Assembly: GCA_003991915.1 (NCBI GenBank)
Contig: RQTK01000013.1
Location: forward strand, 831,107 to 895,106
Source: Elysia chlorotica
Taxonomy: Eukaryota; Mollusca; Gastropoda; Plakobranchidae
Direction: 5' to 3'
DNA: 64,000 nucleotides
The translations under genes were made by a program, and so were the position numbers. Positions 47,801-59,679 of this stretch are shown here, one piece after another (within the stretch, counting starts at the first letter, position 1; the number at the start of each line of letters is the position of its first letter). The notes below the pieces were generated by a model. That model saw only the letters and a program-made list of their open reading frames with translations. It was not told the DNA's origin and did no database searches.

Positions 47801-50800
47801 ATATAATTAAATATCTCTGCATGCAGATCAATTCCAGTTAAAATCATCTGCTATAGCTGAAAAGATGCTCTAAGTTTCTTACAAATAGTAATACAAGATG
47901 CCTTCTTTCATGATGTTGTCAGTTCATTTGCCTTTGAGTAGCTCTTGGGGCCCGTCCACAATATAGCCTATATAGTGCTGCTGTTGGACGTTAAACCAAC
48001 CCAACCAACCAACCAACCAGCCTTTGAGTAGCAATTCATAATTTTTGGTATAATCTAGTTTCATATATTTCTGAGACTATAAACTTCTAAAGTTATGACA
48101 AAATACAGATATAAATGTATTTCTCTTGCAGTTTCAAGTAAATTTATGCTTCTAATTCTATGCTAAATAATATTGTCATATAAAAAAAAAAAAATAAAGT
48201 TATTAAATGTTTACCACTGTACTTTAAGGATCCTTTTTCATATATTACCTTGTTCTTTATACTATTATTTCCTTCCTTGAACCATGATAAACTTTTATCT
48301 GGAAGGATACAAACAATTTAATAAATGGTCGTTATCGTAAAAGAAAAAGAAAACTGCACTTTTCTCTTTTACGAACTGAAGTCAATGAATCTGAATCAAA
48401 AGTGATGAGCTGAAAAACTTGCTTGTCTTATACACTATATTTGTTTTAATAGATCTATTGTTAATACCTTTAAAAAATCTTATGATCTCCAATTTCTCCC
48501 TGTGGGCTATCTAGGTACAGCAAGTATGAACTTTAAACTTGATATTTCACCAAGATTCTTGGCAAAGAACAGAGATTAAGATTACTTAAATACATGGGTA
48601 CATAAGGATGTTAGCATCAAAAACTTCTGGACTTAGGATTTGAAAACACAGAAAAATGAAAAAATCATATACACAAATGGAAACCCAAATTTCAGGCACA
48701 TCAAGAAGACTGCATAATCCATTTTAGCCACCTACTTAATTGCTCCTTTGCACAACATTTTAAACTACATTAAATCTTACAGGGATCACACAGCCTTGGC
48801 GTTTTTTCCGTTTCAAGTCGGTCTAAAACTATTGATCTTTGAGGTGTTTCAGCCATAGGGTCAACAGGTCTCTTCTGAAGCTGTTTGTCATGCAACCTTT
48901 GATAAAGATGGCCATACTCAATCTCATCCTCAGTATTATCCCCATCCACATCAGCCTGATGAAGTGAAATACACACATATCAATTATAGAATGCATTATC
49001 TTTTTTGAAGACTGCTTTATGAAAACAATATATTTGTTAGGTTCCTCATAATAAAATGTATAGAACTTAAACATTTAGTTCCGGACTAATTATTTATAAT
49101 ACAATTCTTTTAAAAAGTTGTGTTAGAGTTTTGAAAAAAAAAAGTTAGAAAAATTTTAGTTTTCAATTATTATTTTTTAATTGGGTTTTACATTATTAAT
49201 AGCTAAAAAAAATTAGATGCAGGTGGTATCTGAATAATTATCAGATAAAAACAAACAAGAAACAATCAAGTACAACCAATCAGAATTAAAATAAAAAATT
49301 TAAGCAGAAAATATAGTTATCATTATTTTCAAAATTTTACTTACCTTTTGCTCTGTATGTTTTCCTTTCAATTTATTATACGTCTTCCCTCTCATTTTCT
49401 CTTTTACTGTGAGGGGGGTTTTAGATTTCATCCAGCTGCATTCACTTCTGTATAACCAGAACAGTGATTAAAAATGAAAAAATGTACATAACATGAATGG
49501 TAAATCATCAACAACTTTAGACATTGAGTCTCAGGATAATTTTATAAAATGCCTATTCATCATGAAAGTAACAAAAAAGCTTTGAATTTTTTAAATGCCA
49601 GAATTTCGAGTTCTAGCATATACTTTTATTCAGTGATTGCAAAAAATTACTGAATTTAAATGAAGAACAAATACTTTTACCTACGCTTTTGGTTGGAAGA
49701 AAGCAAAGGAAAAAAAGTGTAAGAAGTGTAAGGCACACACAAATCATACCTCGAATTCTCAATAACACCCTCGCTTGCCACACTGTCACCGTCAGCTTGA
49801 TCATATGGAGTACATGGGATAGAATCATCAAGAGGAGGAAATACTAGACCTGAGTCTGGGGACACCTGCAACTGTAAAAAACACATAATTGCATGTAAGA
49901 ATCTTTTCTAGTATTTGCTCCATAATTTGCTATGAGCTGAGAAAGGATGCTTTTGTAACTCATGGCAATACCATTAGATAAAAAATTTCAAGCAAAACTT
50001 AAAATTTAAGAAAAAGTTACAAATAATGATGTAACTAAACATACAAGGTAATAGCTCTTGTGAAATCTTTAGTAAATATTGGTTATTACCGGCAATGTTA
50101 CTTTTGTGTTGTAATGTACAACACTTATGATCAAACTCTTTAGTGGGTGATATATTTCTCTCCATTCTAACACTTTCAAAACAGTTTAATCATTTGAAGG
50201 ATAAGACTGATTTTGTGCATAAATCTTTTCAAGTTATGGACAAAATAGGCACATTTATTATGTTTCCGTCTTTCAAGTACATGTATTTTTTTAAAGTATA
50301 ATCTGCTTATCACTTTTATGCTGATGACAATCAATTTATATCTGGTGTGGTTAAAATGATCTAAGGAAAGGTATTCTCAAAAAGGGTAACTGTCTCTTAG
50401 GTGTTAAATTACACAGTTAGTCTGCATCCTTTATATAAACACAAAATGTTTAAAACGGAATGATGAAAAATAATCATGGTTCAAATCAAACATGTGCAAA
50501 TCCTTGCATCAACAGCCTCTTAGAACATTTTATGGTAATACTTTTAAATCCCATCTAAACATGAATTTTTGTTACAACATCATTGAAGTATATCTAAAAA
50601 CCAACAGCAAAAAAACCCCACTTTGAATAGAGTAACTTTTAAGAGCAACAGATTATTTCTATTCATAAAATAAATTCAAACTCACTTGGTCTTTTTGACT
50701 GGAAAACAATGCAAACTCCATAGAAGTTTTGGTGCTGCCTTTAGATTGATTCTTCTGTGTAAAGCTTTTCTGACTGGAAAACAATGAGAATTCCACAGAT

Positions 50801-53800
50801 TCCTTAGAACAAGCTTTCTTCTTTCCCTTGTTTTTCAAGGATTTGGATTTCTTCAAGAAGCTTTTCTTGCTAACATGAGACATGTGGTCAAATGCAGACG
50901 TCCTATCATATGTTGTATCACAGCCCCGCTCTTGTGCTTTTTTATGTTTTTCTCTGTCTGGCAATTTGTCCTTTGAGTGTTTTAATTGAGAGTTGCTCTT
51001 ATTTGTATTGAACGATCTAAAAGGGAGTAAGGGCCCTTCAGTTGATGTAGTAGTACATTCTGTTTCAAAATTATAAGGATCAGTAGAGCATTTGCTATTT
51101 ATCATCTTGGAATATGATGTGGTAGTTACCGTTGTTTTGATTTCCCTACTTGTCCAAAATGTTTTCTTTTGTCTGTTTTCTTTAGGTGCTTTTTTGGGTG
51201 CCATAAATCCAGCCATTTTCATTGTGTAGGGGTCTTTTTGAGATTTCCTCTTATCAGCAGCAGGAGACAGATTTGTGAAAATGGACTTTTTAGGGGATGG
51301 TTCACTTGATTCACATTCTTTGTATTGAATTTTTTTATTCCGTTCTCTCAGTTTTCTCCCACAATGATTATTTTCATGGGTGTCTGAAACTCTTAATCCA
51401 TCTCCACATCCACCAACAGGAAGAGATAACATATTGACATGGTTTTTATTTGTAATATTCTTACATTGCGTTCCATAGAGGTTTTGGGGATCACCTTTCT
51501 TCATATTATCATCTCTTGTCTTTGTATATTGAACTTTATTTAAATCAATTAAATCTTGTGAAGCTTCTCCAATGTCTTTGACTTTATGTTTGCTGACTGT
51601 TTTCTTAAGAGAGCCACACTTGTTGAAAACGTAAGAGCTTTCCATGTTAGAGGAAGTTTGAGGTTCTGTATTGTGGATGTGAAAATCTCCTGAAGCATTA
51701 AGTTCATTTTCCTCAAAGCCAAAACTTTTGGGAATCTTTTCATTACTAAGTTTTCTCAGTTTGTGCATTTTGAGATTTCTGTTTTCTAATCCTTGAGTGG
51801 GTTCTATTGGAGGAGAACTGTTGAAGTCATCTGGAGTTCCAGCAGTAGTGTTGGGAATATTTAGATATTGCGGTGTCAGTTTGTCACATTGTGTTTCATT
51901 TATAACATCAACAGGAAAGTTATTTTCCATCTGACTTTCAATAAAAAGGAATCCTGAGTTTGATGAGCTAACATCGTCAAAGGAAAAGGTTTTGCCTACT
52001 GCTTTAGAGGCATGATTGTTTTTGTGTCCTTTTATACCCATCATGTCTTTTTGACAATGATTAACTTCTGCATTCAATGAAAGCATAGTCTTGTGTTTGT
52101 CAGAGTTTTTTGTTGTGCCTTTTTTACTTTCTTTTTCATTATCTTTATATATTTGACTTTCACTTTCATGGATATCAAATATCACTTGGGATATTGTGTG
52201 ATTGGTTTTTACAGAGGAATCCTTAATTCCGGATTTAGTATGGGATTGTGGTACACCATCTTTATTTCTTTCCTTGAAAATGTCACCTTGATTTTCATCT
52301 TTACTGTTTGCTTTTTTGCTGCTGTCTAGTTTATCATAATTTAAACCGTGATCTTTAGACAGTCCTGCCAAATCTTGATAATACTCCCTTCTCTCATCAG
52401 AGGTCTTTTCTGAGACTTGAAGTTTATCCAATGGACTGGAAAGTTTATTGTCATCCTTTGAGTGGTCCTGCCCAATGAGAGATTTATTTGCATAGGTCGT
52501 TGCATATTCTTTAGATTCTTTTTTGTTTGATAAAATATTTAGAGCTCCCTTACTGCCTTTTTGGTTAGATTTAGATTTCTTCTCTCGCAGATTTTTTCCG
52601 GTGGAAAATTCCCTTTCTTCTTCAAAACTACAACTATTTTGAGTCTCTCCAGGAGTGAAAACAACTATGTCAGAAGTACTTTTGATGATCTGATTTTTTT
52701 TCTTACTTTTATCTTTCCCATTACCCTTTTCTGGACGTTTCAGAAGTAAATCTACACGAGGATGCTTGAAATCCTCCTCAGAAATACATCCAGGGCTGAT
52801 TAAACTTTTCAGTATCTCAGCTTGAATGGGTTTAGGTGTTGTATCCTCTTGTTGGCCTTTCATATGCCTAGAAGTCTTTTCTTTCTTCTCTGGTGTTTTT
52901 ATAATTAGAAAAAAAAAGGAAGAAAAAAAATTATGGACACACAAATCTAACAAGTTATTTACTAGTTACAATATAATAGTACATTTTTGTACAAATTTTC
53001 TAAAAACAACAAGCGAATGGTAAAAACCAACAGTCAATTGTATCCTTGGTACACAGATAAAAACTTTATGATTTTGGCTAACTATGTCTCAAAGATCCTA
53101 ACCAAAATTCTAAAGTTGATGAAAGTATTTTAGACAAAGTTCATTATAACATATACTAGTAACATAGGTATAAATATTGGTCAAAAGCTTTTATTTCTCT
53201 AGATAAATAAGCAATTTAATGCCAGAAAAGAATTAAAAAACAATGCCTTTTTTTTTTTAGAAAAAAAAAGAAACAACCCCACATTTACAATTAATGACAA
53301 AAAGTCATTGCTTGATAAGAACCAATTTTTTTGTAACCTAATTTTTATTTTTTCCCCCAATTCTAACATTGATTTCAATTAATGGAAATTGCATTGAGAA
53401 ATAATAAGTCATAAATATGTTGCTTTCAAATGGCATTTGAATTTATGAAAAGAGAAAGTTACTAGAAAATGACATAGAGGGTGGGGGTGAAAAGAAACAG
53501 GGAGAGCATAAAACCACTTCAGCAATCTGAGATTGCTTTGTTGCATGAAGCATCCTCTTTTGGGACATGAATAAATGCCATTGTATGCTATTTTTCATAT
53601 GAGCTATCTTTCTTTTCTTGGAGATATATAAGCATACAAAATCGGTTTGTAAAATTTGGGAGAAATTAAAAAAAAAAAATGACAACGCTCCTTCTCTTGG
53701 ATCACATATTGATTTCTTTCACTAATGTAGACTTTAACTTTGACTTTAAATAAAATCTGATGTTTTTCAATATGGGCCCAAAAGAATGTGGCTGTTTTAA

Positions 53801-56800
53801 GTATTTAAGGTTACTGTGTCAATTGATACCCATTAAAAAATGATATGGAATACCAGAAAAAAAAAATTAGGAGAACTAAAATTAAATAAAGCTTTTAAGA
53901 GTTACTAGGCTTTATGTCAGATTCTGATTATTTTCCTCTCGATTTTAATACATAAAATAGTAGAAGACAATGGGCTCAGGATAAAGCTTTTTTGTCTGAC
54001 TTGTAAAGCAAAGGAAAAAAGCACTTGGAAGCTAAATTAAAAAGACAACAACCATTAAACTGATTCAAATCCATTGTCAGTTTTATTAAGTTTACAATAA
54101 CAATTACCTTCATCAACACTTGTAACTGTTGGTTCTTGAACCTTGAAGATATAGAAGAAAAAAAAATTTTATGGGAACCAAATCAAATATTTCTGTATAG
54201 AAAAACATTGTAAACAACTGTGATGGCACATCAAATCTCTTTAAATAATTTAATTTAATAATCTTATTTTAAAACCATGATAAACCATGTTTCTCAATGT
54301 TTCTTTGACATTTTAATCATAAAAAAATGTACTTATAAAAAAAACACTATTTTTTGTAACAAAAAAAAACAACAACCTTACAATAAGCACTGATCTATGC
54401 CATACCAATTTATTCTTGTGCACATTGGGTGAACCTTCATGTCTAAAAGGGAAAAAAAAGAAGTATTGTGACATTAGAATATTAATTTTAAATAATTTAT
54501 CTTTTTATTTTAATGTTGAACTTTTCGAAAAAGAAAAATCAAATTGTTTCCCTACATAATAAATAAATATAATAAAAAATTTGTCAGTAACACTGTGACT
54601 ATATCTTTTAATAGCTTACTAAGTCAACTTTCATTTGATTTCAATGTGGCATAACTCAGACTGGCATGTCCCACTATTTTTAGGTGAACAACTTTTTTTA
54701 AATTTTAAGATAAAAAAAGATTTCATATTAGGACAGAACCACATGATTTCCTCATTAGCATTCCTTACAATCTTTTTGATTCTACGCTTTTTTTTTCTCC
54801 TCTAGTTTATCGAGATCATCACCAGATGGGGAATACAATTAACCTGATTAGGAAGTCTCTAACACTGAGTCAACCAGTCTAGACAAAAGTTTATATCTAG
54901 ACCTACACAAAGGTTTATACCTAGTTGTAGATAGACACAGGTGTTAAGAGCCACAAAAAAAAAAAAAAAGACGGGTCTACATCTAGGTTTAGACCTCACA
55001 GACAAGCATGGAAAACATATATAACTAGTCATAAATGTATAAGAGAGTGTTTATTAGTATATATTTTGATTACATAATATTCTAAGATGTAGACTGGACA
55101 GCACCCAAAAATGCTAGATAAATAACCTGGTGTAAACATTACGACATAGCTCAGGGTAGCTGGTCGAAGGGGGTGTAAACACTCAGCAGAACTGGGCTGT
55201 GGTCTTTACACATTACATTTAAAGTCAAGGCGGATTGAACAAGAATCTTAGATATCACTTCCTGACAAAAATATCATAGCTTTATAATTGAAAGTTAAAA
55301 AAAACTAAAAAAAGCACCTACTTTTAAGACATTCTATTCAAAATAAAAAAGGTATGCATGCAAAGATTTAAAGCTATATCAATAACATACCTTATGCCAT
55401 GCAAGTCAGGAGTCAATGTTGTTATGACAAGAGAGTCTGAAACAAATTTCATAAATATGTGTTGGTTTACTGTTATTTGAAACATCTCAAGCTATTACAG
55501 AGGCAAAAAGGAGAAGCTTTTCCATACCTACATGTCCAAAATTTTTTGTTCATTAATATTTAGTTTCATAAAAAGGTTCATAACATCCGCAGTTTGAAAC
55601 AATTTCTAAAATATAAAACAAGGTAACATTAGAACCAATTTCTGGTGATTGAAATTTATCTTAAAAAAAAAAAATGTGTGCTCATTTTTTTTTAAAAACA
55701 TGATAGAAACGTGCTGTTTTTACATTTTTTTTTACCTTCTTTAATCCTAGAGTGTTTTATCTTTGATCTGGATTCAGTTGTTTTCCTTGATTTTTCAACT
55801 GTGACTACAGGAGTTTTCACTTTTTTAGTGGATCTACAGCTTTTCTGTGGTGGGGTTTTTGATTCTTTTGAACCAGTTTCACCTTGAATAGTATTTAAAG
55901 AACCATGAGATCCCAGGAAAATGCATAACAATTCAATGGTCAATGGATCTTGCAAACTTCAAACTGATTAAAACTCACAAATAACTGTATATGTTGGCTA
56001 TATTGTTTTCATTAAAGGAACTTTTTTTTCCGTTTAACCCACACTAATCTTGAGATATAGAGTATTTTATGCTTTAGAAAGAGGTGTATCCTATATGAGA
56101 AAAAATGTTTTTTATCTGTATCTATAATATCATCCACCTCAACATCATAATTAAATGGTTACATTAAAAATATATCTGTATTCATATTTCTTTAAAATAA
56201 AAACCATTTTTGATAAAAATCAATTACACTCACCAACTGTGTGCGTGTTCTTATCATTTGTCTTGATAGATTTTTCAAGCTCACTTGAGGCCTGTCTATT
56301 GTTTAAGTTAGATAGTTTCTTCTGATTTTTCACATCTTCCATCCGGGTACTTTTATTTTTGGTATCTGTCTGTCTTTTCTCCTCTTCGGCCATTGATTCG
56401 ACATTCTTTTTGACATTTCTCTGAGAACGTCTTAACGGGCAACTGTCATTTTCTTCCATGTTGGGATATATTCTGTTTGAGATAGAAAACTGTGCATCTT
56501 TCTCTAGCACTGATTCTTTGGAATTAATTACATTTGCAGAATCCTCAGAAATAGATTCCATATGTTTATTGTGATAGGATTGTATATTTTCATCTGTCAC
56601 TTTAAAAGACCCGCCGATGTTTTTTTCATTTGATTTAGCAGACAGTTTATCACGGGGGAAGGTTCTCTTTTGGTGCTCTATCAAGTTGGAGATGACATTT
56701 GTTTCCACCAAAGGCCCAGTACCAGAACATTTACTTTTTAACTTTTCTAGCTTGCCATGATCCTCTTCTAGAGAGACCTCCACAATTTTATCCTGTGACA

Positions 56801-59632
56801 ATGAATCTGACTCTAAGCTTTTTTCTTCGTTTGCATATTTTTTCTTTTTAACTTGGGTTTTGTGCCACGTCAACTCTTGGCCTTGAGATGATATCACTGA
56901 ACCAGTCAGTGTATTCATAGGTTTTATTGGGACTGATGTCTTGGCACTAGACCTGGTTTGTTGGGACCAAGTCTCACAATCATTTAGAGAAGAAGCTTTT
57001 ACAGAAGAATTTGAGCCTTCATTAACTGTAGACATATCCTGAAAAAAAAAAAAAAAAATTACAGACTCCTATTCAAGCAATTTACTTTAAACATTGTTAA
57101 AATAAATGAATGGCTGTTGTCAGAGGTGACTAGAAAAAATTAATTATTCCTGTCCTTGATAATATTATTAAAGACGGAAACAAAATTAGAGAATACAGAA
57201 ATAACATTTTAATAATTATTCATTGCGCAATTTAACTTGAGCTTTAAAGAAAACGCAGGCATTTTCCGTGTGCAACAATCAATCTTTTTTAACCAAGCAC
57301 AATTGCAGCGGTATACTATCTGATACCCCATTGGGGACAGATTTGATGGCATATATTTAGAGCTGGATGGATATTGTTGTTTCTATACAATTTTCACAAA
57401 CTTTTTTCTCCTGATATTATGTGATTGCACGTGATTCTGGAGATTGTGGCAACATTGTTTAATTCCAATATGCGTGCATTTGACATATAAACTGGTGATC
57501 TAATCCCCAATTGGGTTAACTCAAAAAAGGGTTTAAAAAAAAAAAAAAAAACCAGGAGAGAAAAAAATTAAATGGTTTTCTAAGGAAACCATTAAAAAAG
57601 CAATAAACTGGTTAAAAAAAAGAAAAATTACCTTTCTGGGCAATGAATCTGATTCAAAGCTTTTTTCCTCATTTGAATGTTTTTTCATTGTATCTTGAAT
57701 TTTGTTCCACATGGATTCTTGGCTTTGAGATGATATCACTGAACTGGCAGGGGTTCTCATGGGTACCATTGGTACTGATGTCTTGGCGCCAGACCTTGTT
57801 TGTTGAGATGGAGTCTCGCAACCATTTAGAGGCCGGTTGTGGCAAGAAGATTTTACAGAAGAATTTGAGTCCTTGTTGACAATAGAAATGTCCTAAAATA
57901 GAAAAAAAAAATATTGATAAAACAGTCTAATTTTAGGAGTAAAAAAATAAAACAAGAACTTATACCTGTACTCTAATATTTCATACATCAACGCAAAACA
58001 TAATTACAGCCTTGAATAAAAAAGGTTTTTTGTTTTTGATTCAAAGAAGAGCTAGAAGGAACACATATTTCTTTGTTCGTGGATTTATTATTAGTGGGCA
58101 ATAAAATAGAGAAACAAACAGGTATGAAACATATCAATGGTTCTTTGTTAAGGAAAGTTGCCAAATCGAATAGAATTACTGTATAAAAAATTACCTTTCT
58201 ATTTTTCTCAATTGAGATAGACAGTGGGCTAGGTACAGATGAGACTTTTTGTTGGCCTTTTGACATTATTTTCTGTAAACATGAATAAAACAAAAAATGA
58301 CAAGTCATTTCAACCTCTGCAAAAATGTTTGTAAACATTACTTTAGATCTTCATTGATTTAAAAAAATAGTCAAAGAGCATTTAAATGGTAGCCACAGAC
58401 ATCAAAATTTTTTTTTTTTTTTTTTAATGCAATGATGTGTTATAGTAGTTAAATGCTTAACATATTATAATTTGTTGAAATTGTACTAATGCTATTAACC
58501 CAATCGCACCTATAGCGCCCGAAAGCGCCCTGAAAAAAATGACTTCCCCGTCCCAATAGCGCCCGAAAGCGCCCTGGCTCGCCCCTGAAAAGCGCCATGT
58601 ACACAGTGGTAGAGGTAGGCTTTTTTTTTTTTTTAATGAAAATGGTCGAACAATGATTGCACTTTGTGGGCACCAAATTGCCTTGCCATTTAAATCGAGC
58701 ATGGCTATACCACTAGACCACTACGCTCCTTAAAAAAGGAGTTTCATGACTAGGGTATTACTACTCCTTTTTAAGTGACTTATTATCTTGATTGGAAATC
58801 CAAATCGACCAAAGACAACCACTATATATTTCGAGCATCACTTCCAATGATACAAACATCTAGGGACAAACAAACACAATAACGTATGCTTCAAAGTTTA
58901 TTGTATTTTATCAATTAAATTTTAGGAGAGGCAGACCACTGGATTAGTTATGGCTGGACCTGGAATTTTTTGTTTAAAGGTATTTTTCCACAGTGGCATA
59001 ATTAATCCAGTGGTCTGCCTCTCCTAAAATCTATGTCCCAACCAGTAGGAAATAACATATTATCAGGGATCAAATCCAAACCTTCATGGAAGCAAAATGC
59101 TGTACTGATCCACTTCCCTCAAGCCCTAGGTTTTTTAATTGTTCAGCACCAAAGATTAAGCCATTTGTTTTATAAAATATGTTTCTTACACTACTTCTAT
59201 AGTAAATGATTCCTTTCGCATTTATTTCTCTCCTTTGCTTTGGTTAATTTACACTAACTTTAACAAAATCCATTCATCATACCATTTTTTGCTATGCCCA
59301 TAATAATCAGAAAACTAATATATGAAAACAGTTTTTGTTTTGCCATTCCTTTCAACATAGCTTTTTGCTTTTTCTCTCTCACTCTTTATACATTTCCGTA
59401 ATGCTTTGCATAGTAAACCTCAAAATTTAATTAAAAAAAAAAAGTTTTTGTAAGGCTCTTCACTGCCCTATAATATTTCACAATTAACCCCACTAACTTT
59501 GCATTTTACAAGCTAATCTCTTCTCATCAAAGTTTCTGTTTTCTTTGGTACCCAGATTATTTTCCTTTATAAACATAACTAATATTTTCTGAGTAAAAAA
59601 CAATGTTTCAGATACCTTCGACTCTGTTGAGC

Positions 59633-59679
<47 letters not shown>

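Noticed and set aside
56234-58272. Assembly-type duplication as the source of the repeated exons
   Set aside because: The two copies differ at about half the residues, so they are an old biological duplication, unlike the RB1CC1 case.
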